Positions 10,826-23,093 of a stretch of 64,000 bases of DNA are shown here, piece after piece. Position numbers and translations under genes: made by a program. Below the pieces are notes generated by a model that had not been told where the DNA came from, searched no databases, and saw nothing but the letters and a program-made list of their open reading frames with translations. Numbering within the stretch: position 1 is the first letter of the stretch; every line of letters begins with the position of its first letter. This stretch comes from Lantana camara (lineage: Eukaryota; Streptophyta; Magnoliopsida; Lamiales; Verbenaceae): contig CM074862.1 of the NCBI GenBank assembly GCA_037501455.1, forward strand, positions 64,077,501 to 64,141,500, written 5' to 3'.

Positions 10826-12895
10826 AGTGGTATCAGAGCCACCTCGTTAATCGTGTTTCTGATTCGTCTCAATTATTCTGAATTTGGTAGAAATTCTTAG
10901 GCTTGATGCGATTGAGTATTTGTAATTGTTTTAGAAAGCCTGAATTACGAAACTGTAATTTTTTCCTGAAAGTTTCTGAAAATTGGTTTTTGCATAATTT
11001 AATTTTTGAAAACAATTTTAGATTTGAAACTGTATAAACTGTTATTGGATTTCTTGGATTGGTTTTGCTTTTGAACGAAAACAAGAAACGAAAAACCGGA
11101 TCACGACGAACACGCGAAACCCCACGCGCGAAGGCGTCGCGCGCCACCGCCCGCCTGTCCTAGGCGTGCGCAGGGCAGCCGCCCAGCACCTCCCGCACGC
11201 CTGTGCGGGAGCCTTCCGGGCGTGCCTAGGCGGGCCCGCCCAGGGCGGCCGAGACTGGCCGCCCATCGCCCACTGTCGCCCGACAAGGCGACCGCGCTAG
11301 GCGCGCGGCATGTGCGCGCCTGTCGTGCGCGTCCGCGCGCGCTTGCGACGCGTGCGCCCCGTCTCGCGTATGGGCCCCGTTTTCTGATCCGAACTTTCGT
11401 ATTTCGTGCAATCCAGTCCCAATTTTGTTTTTTAATTTTAAAATTTTATTTTTGAATATTTATTTTAATTTTTGAATAAAAACTTGAAATTGGGATTTTT
11501 GAGAAATTGAAACGGTTTATATTTTGGGAAAATACACCTTTGATAAAATTATTAATTTTCAGAAATTAATTGGAATTTTATTTGTTTTGGTAATTTGGGA
11601 TTTATTGAAAACGTTTATAAATAAGACTCGCATCAAGTCGTGTTTTAAGTCATTAGGACTTGAAACGAGAATTTTAATTTATTGGCTAAATTTAAATTCT
11701 CGCAAGAGCATGTTAGGTGATCATGGGTTTAGACTTATGTATGGTTTTAATTTATGCACATGGATGGTTTAAATTGGGGTTGGAGCCCTATAGTTGCGTT
11801 TTCTCAATTGAGGTTGGAGCCTCACTTATGTGCGTACTGTTATGTGATTTATTATGTGGCTTTCCATATTACTGTTTTTGAGGCCGGGGTATGCCCCGTG
11901 TAATTGTCTAAGGCCAATATGAAGATTGAGCCTTATCACTTTATGTCTTTTTCCTTTTATTGTAATTTGAGAGTAGAGATAGGTGGTGAGGTTTTATTTT
12001 CATTTTGGAGACAATGCACCCATGGAGTAAGATGGACCACATTCAAGTAACAAGGAGGCCATAAGTGAAGACCCCTCAAAATGTTAGGGAGGGGAATGTC
12101 AATTGTTAAATGTAATAGAGATAGGGCTCGTATTTTGTTACCGCTTTCCCTTATGTGATTTCAACTGTTTATGTGGCATGTATGTTAGAACTTGTGATTG
12201 TGGAGTGGCTCCCACATGTCACGCATAAGATAGGTAGAACCCATGATCATTACATGTTAGTATCATGCTAGGACATGTTATCTGTTTATGTGCTTGTTTG
12301 ATATGCATTTAAGTGTACTTGCATTAATCAAGACTAGTAAAATTGGATAACATATATGTTGGTGAGGTCGAACCGGACAACTCTCCGGTTGATTCGAAAA
12401 TTCCCATTAAATATTAAGCTAATTTCGAACAAATAGGTGTTTAATTCGAGATGCAAATTTTGAATTAAATTCCTAGCATTCCATCAATAGGTTTTAAGTT
12501 TAGTAAGTAAAGCTAGTTATTGTCCGCGAGTCGTGGGATAGCTAGTGGATCTTATTAGTTCTTAGTTACCTAATTAATCATTTTAAATGATCAATATTTC
12601 GTGGTCAATTTTAGCAAGGGCGATGTCCGCGAGTCGTGGGTCGTTCGAACTAAGTTTTGGTCATGATCTTATGATTGATGGGTCTAGCTTAACGCCTAAG
12701 TAAATATGGATGTCGCACGAGTCGTGGGTCCATATTGAAAGATAGGTGATGCAAAAACAATTACTAAGAGTTCTAAAGGTGTTAGAATTGGTAAGTTGTA
12801 CCTACCTAGGGTTCTTACTTAGAATGTCCGCGAGTCGTGGGTTCGAGGTAAAATGCCTAGGATCTTAGTACCCATTGGGAAACATGTTCCTCTTA
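10826..12895 (+). other. Copia-2 primer binding site and leader, first part
   Basis: TGGTATCAGAGCC at 10828-10840 is the tRNA-iMet primer site. The leader parallels that of Copia-1: a GC-rich island at about 11100-11390, strongly diverged from the Copia-1 island, and four 16-mer repeats at 12522-12537, 12625-12640, 12712-12728 and 12826-12841. The gypsy array enters at TCTTA (12891-12895); the leader resumes at 30252-30403. Confidence 0.88.
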
Positions 12896-15442
12896 TGTAA
12901 CGCCCCAGCTTTCGGCAATTCAGGTATGAACGACACGTGTGCGTTTGAGGGATATATTTTATTTTAATTGTTCATTTCTTTAATTTCCATAGCATGACAT
13001 TATTTTTATAAAATTATATTCTTAACATTTTATTGAAAAGTCATATCATATCATATTTTCGAAATTATTGAACGTGATTGCTACGTGAATTATTTTCCCG
13101 AATGTGATCTATTTCTTTTATGTCGTTAATTTCTCGTTTTCATGAATATGGGACCTAATTGAATTGGATTTAATTGATCATTTAAAGTTGGATTTGGACT
13201 TAATAGCATGACTTAATAAGTGAAAGGATTTAATTGCAAAATTGGCCCTCTCCTCTCCTCTCATAGCAGCAACATCACGTACCATTACATTTCATTCTTC
13301 ATACACAACTTTTCTTCCTTGTTCTTGCTCCTTGCTCAACCGATCAAACCCTCACTTTGAAGAGTGAAGATTTCATCTTGCAAGCATCAATTTTTGTGGG
13401 ATTTGTGACCATACAAGCATCATCAACATCATTCCCACCATCTCTTCTTTCATTTCTTCCATTTGAGGTAATTAGGGAGATTGAATGATTTTATTGAAAA
13501 TATGTGAGATATAGGGCTTTGTATTGGCTTGAGTATATTGTGTATTGGTTGTTGGAAAAATATTTGTGAACTATAAGCTCAAGTTTGATATATATATCTT
13601 GAGTTATATGAGCTTGAAGCATGATGGAGAGTAGGGGTTTCATATGAGTGAATATTGATGATCTAATGTGCAAATATGTGTTTTTATGAGTTATTGTTGA
13701 TATATATACATGCTAGCATATTTATTGCATCTAATATCTTCATTTAAACTTGGTTTAAATCCATTTTTATGGTTGTTTGGGGTGATTGCCATGGCTGCTC
13801 TGTTTTCTGCTCTGCATTCTTTGCTCACGTATTTTGGGAACGGCCATTCCCAACCCCAGTTCAAAGCTGGAACGGCCGTTCCCATGATGCTGAGATAAGG
13901 CCAGCGAGCCTGGGAACGGCCGTTCCCACTTTGGCCTGCGAGCCGGAACGGCCATTCCCGGCCAAGACGCGTTTTATTTTAAAGAAACGCTGGCGCGCGT
14001 TTCTGAGCCATGGGAACGGCCCTTCCCATTTTCAAGGGAAGGCCGGAACGGCCGTTCCCACGGCCAATGTAGAGCAAAAAGCTACTGCCTAAAATTAAAA
14101 TTTTAGCACCAACCTCCAATCATTTCTTTGACCCCTAATTGCTATTATATGATCGCATACATGTTGAAACGCAATATTTTCAAGGTGCATTGTATTTTTC
14201 CCGTCGTTTCGTCGCTTTTTGCCGTTCGCCCTATTTGGTACATTTTGAGTCGTGTTTCACGGACAATTGTCTTTCTTGCACAGACCAGCTTCCTGGTGAC
14301 GAGGAGCAGGCCCCGTGAGCTGTTTCCTTGGAATTATTTTGGGTCGTCAGGTGAGGTTTAATTTTAGATACATAGGACCCGTACAACCCTATGTGATATT
14401 TTAAGCCAAAACCTATATTTATACGTATAGTTTTCAAATGAGATTGGTTTTCAAATGTTTTATCGATCTATTGAAAAGAAATTGATTGATTGATTGATTG
14501 ATTGGGCGAGTATTGTATTGCACTGTGGGCCCGAGGGTAGTGACTCGAGCCAACCGGGAAAGCATGGGCTGACGGGTAACTCGGGAGCTATCCTCACCAA
14601 ATTGGGATGACCCCTGAACCCCCTAGGAGATTAGGGCGGGGAAGGAGTTCCGGGCTTAGGGATTCATGTACCCTCTGCCCAGATTGATTGGATGGTGGGG
14701 CCTTACAATCCCACCATCACCCGGAGGAAGAAGGCGTCATTGAAATTGCTAATTGTGCACATTAATGAATTGCTTGATCACCTAATCACCTAATAATTGA
14801 TTGATTGATTGTACACAGTCGGTGTAAGGTTGGAGAATTGCCCTACTCGCCGGGCCACTATTGATTGAATTGAATTGATTGAATTGAAATTGGAATAGTT
14901 GTAATCTCGGGCGATAGTATCTCTTTTAACCTATTAGATTGTATTGTTTTCCCAAAATTATTACCCGAGGTTATAACTTGCATGTATGTGCGCTTATATT
15001 TATTTATACCCCTCGCTCAGTCCGAGTTGGACTGACACCTCAACTTTTCAGTGTTTTGCAGGGCGTGCTAGGCGGGAATTTAGAGTCATGAGGTCTTTAA
15101 ATTTGGGTCTAGCACACTTCATTCCCACATTTTGTATGTATAGCTAATTGGGGATATTTTGTATACCGCTTTGATATATATATTGTTGGGAGATGTTAAT
15201 GTATTGATAGTGTAAATAAGTGAATATGGTACTTTACGTGTCTAATGAATGTTATTGCTTCCGCTTTTGATTACTCTGATTTGATTGCTAGTCGGTTTTA
15301 AATTGAGGGTACCCGCCTAGCCTTGAGTCATTTTATTGTCTCCCGTTCGCTATCGCTTTGATTCATGTATGGATAGTCCATTTCATATGTGGATTGGAGC
15401 TATAGTGCGGGGGATGTGGTGCCTGGCGTTCCGGGTGCTACA
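12896..15442 (+). repeat. Gypsy array LTR1
   Basis: TGTAACGCCCC...GTGCTACA. It contains a palindrome cluster (13836-14059), GATT-rich short repeats near 14485 and 14795, and an 876-bp module absent from the related minus-strand element LTRs (40090-41761, 48579-50249). It carries private variants T13169, C14229 and A14705. Confidence 0.95.
13836..14059. repeat. Cluster of GGGAACGGCCGTTCCC palindromes in LTR1
   Basis: Six perfect or near-perfect copies at 13836-13851, 13869-13883, 13912-13927, 13945-13959, 14012-14027 and 14045-14059. Variants change the centre (CCAT, CCCT) while keeping the arms. Identical clusters are at 21238-21461 and 28640-28863 in LTR2 and LTR3. A regulatory or hairpin function is inference. 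Confidence 0.85.
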
Positions 15443-15450
15443 TCCTACGG

Positions 15451-15463
15451 TGGTATCAGAGCT
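15451..15463 (+). other. Gypsy unit 1 primer binding site
   Basis: TGGTATCAGAGCT begins eight bases after LTR1 and matches the initiator tRNA-Met 3' end. The equivalent site for unit 2 is 22853-22865. Confidence 0.88.
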
Positions 15464-15691
15464 CGGTTGCAAAACCGGGTCCCTAGTGTCATGTCTTGTG
15501 AGTCTAGGTCGCACGGCATAGGAACTAATTGTCAATTTGAGAGTCTTGCATTGTTATTTGATATGTGAACCTACGTGACTTACTTGAATTGGGGTGACTT
15601 GTTGGAATTTTGAACTTATGTGCAATCTTGGCTTATTTGCACACATTGGCATTGACTAATCGAACATGCATAATAGTGACTTGATTTCAGG

Positions 15692-18600
15692 ATGGCTCGC
15701 GATAGACATCACCGTGATCGTTCTCCTAGACATCGACATCATCGACATCATCGCAGGGAGAGATCACCACCTCCTCCTCCACCTCCTCAGGCTCAGCCAC
15801 AGGACTTTATGAATGCAGTGGTGGGTCTTATTGATCAGAGAGTTCGGGATCATGTTCCTCCACCACCACCAGTTGCACCACCACAGCCTGGAGGCCAGAT
15901 TTCAGCTATCTTTAGGGAGTTCCAGAACCAGCATCCTCCCAAGTTTTATAAAGGTAATGATATTCAGGCCGAGCAATGGCTCAGGGAGATCGAGAGGGTT
16001 TGGGAGCTCATTCCTTGTGAGTCTCAGGAGAAGGCCCGTTGTACGCTTTCTTTGATTCAGGGTGAGGCCTATTCCTGGTGGGAGAGTGCTCGGATAGTGT
16101 TAGAGGCAGCAGGTGAAGAAGTAAATTGGGAAGTGTTTGTCAGAGAGTTCAGAAACAAGTTCATTCCTCCATCTTCTCGCACTAGAAGATTGAAGGAATT
16201 TACAGAGCTCAAGCAGGGAAGCCGGTCAGTTTCAGAGTATATCGCTGAGTATGAGAGATTGTCACGCTATGCTCCTAATATAGCGAGTGATGATTTCCAT
16301 AAGGCGATGCAGTTTGTTCAGGGCCTTAGACCGGATATTCAGGCAGCGATTGAGGCGGTCAACACGAGCACGTGGGCGAAGGCTACCAAAAAGGCCTTGT
16401 TGGTTGAGGATTCAGTGAATGCGAGGCGGTCTTCTTACCGTTCAGGCTCAGGTTCGGGCTCAGGTTCAGGATCGGGATTTAGAGGTACTGGATCGGGTTT
16501 CAGAGGTGCCGGATCAGGGTTTAAGGGTTCTGGCTCGGGTTCTGCTTCGGGCAAGAGGCCGATAGTTTATTCTTCTCCACTACCAGCTCCACAGGGCCCA
16601 GGGAAGAAGCCCCGACCAGCAGGACCAGTGATTCGAGCTCCAGTTGCTCCAGCTTTACCACCACCACCCGAGAGGCCTGCTTGTACCTTCTGTGGTCGGA
16701 GGACGCACACCTATGATAACTGCAGGAGGCGTCTGGGTCTATGTTTGCTTTGTGGGAGCGACGAGCATATGGTAGACGGATGTCCGGATAACAGGATGCT
16801 ACCGCCGGGAGCACCGAGACCACTGATTAGGGCTCGGGCTTATGCTTTGGACGGAGAGCAGCCGGATGCTGATGTGGATCCAGCCGCGGTAGTTGAAGGT
16901 ACCATTTGCATACATGGCACGAACATACATACCTTGTTTGATCCGGAAGCTACTCACTCCTTTCTTTCGAGTGCTATATCTGTTTCTTTGCCTTTGCCTG
17001 TTTCTCGTTCTTCTGCATGTTATGTGGTTAGTACTCCTTTTGGTGGTAGTTTAGAATCTGATCGGGTGTTCAGAGAGGTTCCGGTGAGTATCGAGGGTCG
17101 AGTTTTCTTGTCAGACTTCATTGAGCTGCCGATGACTTGCTATGGATCCATTCTGGGCATGGATTGGTTGTACAGACATTCTGCCACAGTTGATTGTAGA
17201 GCGAAGAAGGTTCAGTTGGGATCAGATTTGGTAGTAGGTTGGAGTTCCAAGACTGTACCTCTACTTTCTTTTTTTGAAGCTCATAAGTTGGTTCGAGAGG
17301 GAGCTACGGGTTTCATTGCTTATGTTCTCAATAAACCCAAGGATCAGAGTAAGCTGGAAGAGACGGAAGTAGTGAAGGAATTTCCCGAGGTTTTCCCTGA
17401 GGAATTGGATTCTTTACCTCCAGAACGGGAAATTGAGTTTGTGATCGATTTATACCCTAACGCAGAGCCGTACTCCAAGACTCCGTATCGTATGGCTCCG
17501 GCCGAGTTGAAAGAGTTGAAGACTCAACTTGATGCGTTGTTGGAGATTGGGTACATTAGACCGAGTTCTTCTCCTTGAGGTGCACCGGTTTTGTTTGTAA
17601 AGAAGAAGGACGGAACCTTGAGAATGTGCATAGACTATAGAGAGTTGAACCGGATGACGATCAAGAATAAGTATCCTCTTCCGCACATCGAGGAGTTGTT
17701 TGATATACTTCAGGGATCGAAAGTATATTCGAAGTTGGACTTGAGACAAGGATACTACCAGCTGCGTATCCGAGCAGGGGATATTCCTAAGACAGGATTT
17801 AACACTCGGTACGGGCATTATGAGTTTGTTGTGATGCCGTTTGGATTGACTAATACCCCAGCAGCTTTTATGGATATGATGCACAGGATCTTCAGGCCTT
17901 TTCTGGATAAGTTCGTGGTCATTTTTATTGACGATATCCTGGTTTTCTCGAAGTCTGCCGAGGAGCATGCACGACACCTCCAGTTGGTATTGAGGACTTT
18001 GAAGGAGCATCAGTTGTTTGCCAAGTTCAGCAAGTGTGAGTTCTGGATTGACAGGGTGTCATTCTTGGGTCACGTGATTTCGGGCAACGGTTTGGAAGTC
18101 GATCCTTCCAAGATTGAATCGGTGTTGAAATGGGAGAAACCTAGGAATGCCTCTGAGATTAGGAGTTTCTTGGGATTGGCAGGTTATTACAGGAGGTTTG
18201 TTAAGGATTTCTCTAAGTTAGCAGCTCCTTTAACCCGGTTGACGAAGAAGAATGTGAAATTTGATTGGAATGAAGATTGTGAGAGGAGTTTCACTTTCTT
18301 GAAGGAGAAGTTAGTGTCTGCTCCAGTGTTAGCCCTTCCGGAAGGTTCTGAAGGATATGCTGTTTATACGGATGCTTCTAAGGAAGGTTTGGGATGTGTG
18401 TTGACTCAGAAGGGTAAAGTAATTGCTTATGCATCCCGAAAGTTGAAAGAGCATGAGACGAATTATCCGACACATGATCTTGAGCTTGCTGCTGTAGTCT
18501 TTGCACTTGGAAAGTGGAGACATTATTTGTATGGAGTGTCTTTCGAGATTTTCACCGACTACAAAAGCCTCCAGTATTTATTCACTCAGAAGGATTTGAA

Positions 18601-20263
18601 TATGAGGCAACGGCGTTGGATGGAAAGGTTGGAAGATTATGATTGCACGATCAAGTACCATCCCGGCAAAGCCAATGTGGTCGCCGATGCACTTAGTAGG
18701 AAGGCTAGTGTGTCGAGCTTGGAAGTGGGTGAAAACAGTGGAATCGAGCCAATTGTTTTAAAGGCTTGAGTTTCTAATATTTCGGTTCAGCCAGAATTGA
18801 AGCACAAGTTGTTTGAGGCTCAGAGTACGGATTTGGAAGTTCAGAGATTGGTAGCTAAGGCAAGAGCTGATCCAGAGTGTCCATTCGGGTTCGATGAAAC
18901 CGGTCTTCTTCGTTTCAAGAACCGAGTGGTTGTACCCGAAGAGTTGAAACGGGTATTGCTCGAGGAAGCTCACAGATCGGCTTATTCTATCCACCCCGGA
19001 GGAAACAAGATGTATGAGGATTTAAGGCAGTATTATTGGTGGCGTGGATTGAAGAAAGATGTGGCCGAGTTTGTGAAGCATTGTCTCACTTGTCAGAAAG
19101 TGAAAGCCGAGCATCAGAAACCGGGAGGTCTTCTTCAGCCGTTACCTATTCCTGAGTGGAAGTGGGAACAGGTGACGATGGATTTCGTGTCCGGGCTACC
19201 TAAGGTGAAAGGTGGTTTTGATGGGATTTGGGTAATTGTGGACCGTTTGACGAAGTCTGCACATTTTCTGCCGGTTCGGATGTCATATAAGATTCGCAAG
19301 CTAGCTGAGCTTTATAACCGGGAAATTGTTAGACTTCACGGGATTCCGATCAGTATCGTTTCGGACAGAGATCCACGGTTCACTTCGAGGTTGTGGCGTG
19401 AATTGCAAGAGATTTTGGGTACAAAGCTTCAGTTTAGTACAGCTTTTCATCCTCAGACGGATGGTCAGTCCGAGAGATTAATAAGGTATCTCGAGGATTT
19501 GCTACGAGCTTGTTCTTTGGATTTTCAGTCTTCTTGGCATGATCAGCTACCTCTGATTGAGTTCGCGTACAACAACAGTTTTCAGGCTTCGATTGGAATG
19601 GCGCCGTATGAGCTACTTTATGGACGGAAGTGTCGTTCTCCGTTGTTCTTTGACTTGGAAGAGTGGAAATGGACTAAGCAGGAAGGTGTTAAGAAAGGTG
19701 AGAAATTGGAAAAACCTTCCAAGGCCGTTGAGGCTATGATTGAGAAAGTCCAACTAATAAAACAACGGATGAAATCAGCTCAAGACAGACAGAAGAGCTA
19801 CGCCGATCGTCGCAGAAGGGATCTCGAGTTTGAGGTTGGAGACCGGGTATTCTTGAAGGCGTCTCCACGTAAAGGATTTGCTCGGATTGGGAAAGGAGGT
19901 AAACTTAAACCTCGTTATTTAGGTCCTTATGAGATTTTGGAAAGAATTGGAGAAGTTGCTTACAGATTGGACCTACCACCGAGCCTCACGGGGATTCATA
20001 ACGTATTTCACGTGTCTCAGCTGAGGAAATACTACCCCGATGAAACCGAGATCATTCCTATTGAAGAAGTGGAATTGGAACCGAGTCTTACCTTTGTTCA
20101 GAAACCGGTTAAGATTTTGGATAAGAAGTTTCAGGAATTAAGAAACCGGAGGATTCCCATGGTTAAGGTTCTTTGGAGAAGTGATAAGACCGAAGAAGCC
20201 ACGTGGGAGACTGAAGACAAAATGAGACGGTTCCATCCAGAGTTGTTCCCTTCCGATCAGTGA
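15692..20263 (+). pseudogene. Gypsy unit 1 Gag-Pol, two premature stops
   Basis: A single frame read from ATG 15692 encodes an Arg/His/Pro-rich N terminus, retrotransposon Gag (about residues 70-240), a Gly-Ser linker, two zinc-knuckle-like motifs (C331/C334/H339/C344 and C351/C354/H359/C364), protease, reverse transcriptase with F-I-D-D, RNase H, integrase (HHCC, then D, D, E) and a chromodomain-like end. TGA at 17576-17578 replaces Trp between protease and reverse transcriptase, and TGA at 18767-18769 replaces Arg after RNase H. The protease core reads D-P-E-A (417-420), where the minus-strand relative has D-P-G-A, and an RNase H motif reads T-D-Y-K instead of T-D-H-K. All fit C-to-T or G-to-A change. 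A full product is not expected. Confidence 0.93.
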
Positions 20264-20280
20264 ATCTGGGGACCAGATTC

Positions 20281-20297
20281 TTATAAGGAGGGAGGAT
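20281..20297 (+). other. Gypsy unit 1 polypurine tract
   Basis: Purine-rich AAGGAGGGAGGA-type tract immediately before the TG of LTR2. The same tract is at 27683-27699 before LTR3. Confidence 0.75.
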
Positions 20298-22844
20298 TGT
20301 AACGCCCCAGCTTTCGGCAATTCAGGTATGAACGACACGTGTGCGTTTGAGGGATATATTTTATTTTAATTGTTCATTTCTTTAATTTCCATAGCATGAC
20401 ATTATTTTTATAAAATTATATTCTTAACATTTTATTGAAAAGTCATATCATATCATATTTTCGAAATTATTGAACGTGATTGCTACGTGAATTATTTTCC
20501 CGAATGTGATCTATTTCTTTTATGTCGTTAATTTCTCGTTTTCATGAATATGGGACCTAATTGAATTGGACTTAATTGATCATTTAAAGTTGGATTTGGA
20601 CTTAATAGCATGACTTAATAAGTGAAAGGATTTAATTGCAAAATTGGCCCTCTCCTCTCCTCTCATAGCAGCAACATCACGTACCATTACATTTCATTCT
20701 TCATACACAACTTTTCTTCCTTGTTCTTGCTCCTTGCTCAACCGATCAAACCCTCACTTTGAAGAGTGAAGATTTCATCTTGCAAGCATCAATTTTTGTG
20801 GGATTTGTGACCATACAAGCATCATCAACATCATTCCCACCATCTCTTCTTTCATTTCTTCCATTTGAGGTAATTAGGGAGATTGAATGATTTTATTGAA
20901 AATATGTGAGATATAGGGCTTTGTATTGGCTTGAGTATATTGTGTATTGGTTGTTGGAAAAATATTTGTGAACTATAAGCTCAAGTTTGATATATATATC
21001 TTGAGTTATATGAGCTTGAAGCATGATGGAGAGTAGGGGTTTCATATGAGTGAATATTGATGATCTAATGTGCAAATATGTGTTTTTATGAGTTATTGTT
21101 GATATATATACATGCTAGCATATTTATTGCATCTAATATCTTCATTTAAACTTGGTTTAAATCCATTTTTATGGTTGTTTGGGGTGATTGCCATGGCTGC
21201 TCTGTTTTCTGCTCTGCATTCTTTGCTCACGTATTTTGGGAACGGCCATTCCCAACCCCAGTTCAAAGCTGGAACGGCCGTTCCCATGATGCTGAGATAA
21301 GGCCAGCGAGCCTGGGAACGGCCGTTCCCACTTTGGCCTGCGAGCCGGAACGGCCATTCCCGGCCAAGACGCGTTTTATTTTAAAGAAACGCTGGCGCGC
21401 GTTTCTGAGCCATGGGAACGGCCCTTCCCATTTTCAAGGGAAGGCCGGAACGGCCGTTCCCACGGCCAATGTAGAGCAAAAAGCTACTGCCTAAAATTAA
21501 AATTTTAGCACCAACCTCCAATCATTTCTTTGACCCCTAATTGCTATTATATGATCGCATACATGTTGAAACGCAATATTTTCAAGGTGCATTGTATTTT
21601 TCCCGTCGTTTCGTCGCTTTTTGCCGTTCGTCCTATTTGGTACATTTTGAGTCGTGTTTCACGGACAATTGTCTTTCTTGCACAGACCAGCTTCCTGGTG
21701 ACGAGGAGCAGGCCCCGTGAGCTGTTTCCTTGGAATTATTTTGGGTCGTCAGGTGAGGTTTAATTTTAGATACATAGGACCCGTACAACCCTATGTGATA
21801 TTTTAAGCCAAAACCTATATTTATACGTATAGTTTTCAAATGAGATTGGTTTTCAAATGTTTTATCGATCTATTGAAAAGAAATTGATTGATTGATTGAT
21901 TGATTGGGCGAGTATTGTATTGCACTGTGGGCCCGAGGGTAGTGACTCGAGCCAACCGGGAAAGCATGGGCTGACGGGTAACTCGGGAGCTATCCTCACC
22001 AAATTGGGATGACCCCTGAACCCCCTAGGAGATTAGGGCGGGGAAGGAGTTCCGGGCTTAGGGATTCATGTACCCTCTGCCCAGATTGATTGGATGGTGG
22101 GGCCTTGCAATCCCACCATCACCCGGAGGAAGAAGGCGTCATTGAAATTGCTAATTGTGCACATTAATGAATTGCTTGATCACCTAATCACCTAATAATT
22201 GATTGATTGATTGTACACAGTCGGTGTAAGGTTGGAGAATTGCCCTACTCGCCGGGCCACTATTGATTGAATTGAATTGATTGAATTGAAATTGGAATAG
22301 TTGTAATCTCGGGCGATAGTATCTCTTTTAACCTATTAGATTGTATTGTTTTCCCAAAATTATTACCCGAGGTTATAACTTGCATGTATGTGCGCTTATA
22401 TTTATTTATACCCCTCGCTCAGTCCGAGTTGGACTGACACCTCAACTTTTCAGTGTTTTGCAGGGCGTGCTAGGCGGGAATTTAGAGTCATGAGGTCTTT
22501 AAATTTGGGTCTAGCACACTTCATTCCCACATTTTGTATGTATAGCTAATTGGGGATATTTTGTATACCGCTTTGATATATATATTGTTGGGAGATGTTA
22601 ATGTATTGATAGTGTAAATAAGTGAATATGGTACTTTACGTGTCTAATGAATGTTATTGCTTCCGCTTTTGATTACTCTGATTTGATTGCTAGTCGGTTT
22701 TAAATTGAGGGTACCCGCCTAGCCTTGAGTCATTTTATTGTCTCCCGTTCGCTATCGCTTTGATTCATGTATGGATAGTCCATTTCATATGTGGATTGGA
22801 GCTATAGTGCGGGGGATGTGGTGCCTGGCGTTCCGGGTGCTACA
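20298..22844 (+). repeat. Gypsy array LTR2 (shared central LTR)
   Basis: Serves as 3' LTR of unit 1 and 5' LTR of unit 2. It carries the LTR3 states at all three diagnostic positions (C20571, T21631, G22107) and has no flanking target duplication. Its palindrome cluster is at 21238-21461. Confidence 0.95.
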
Positions 22845-23093
22845 TCCTACGGTGGTATCAGAGCTCGGTTGCAAAACCGGGTCCCTAGTGTCATGTCTTG
22901 TGAGTCTAGGTCGCACGGCATAGGAACTAATTGTCAATTTGAGAGTCTTGCATTGTTATTTGATATGTGAACCTACGTGACTTACTTGAATTGGGGTGAC
23001 TTGTTGGAATTTTGAACTTATGTGCAATCTTGGCTTATTTGCACACATTGGCATTGACTAATCGAACATGCATAATAGTGACTTGATTTCAGG

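Noticed and set aside
13769..14092. 107-codon frame in the gypsy LTR with repeated G-T-A-V-P and E-R-P-F-P residues (three copies)
   Set aside because: The repeated residues are the translation of the palindrome cluster; open frames exist on both strands for the same reason.
17450..18010. 186-codon minus-strand frame opposite the gypsy reverse transcriptase (also 24852-25412)
   Set aside because: It is the antisense shadow of a conserved coding region and repeats with the array. No independent protein signature.
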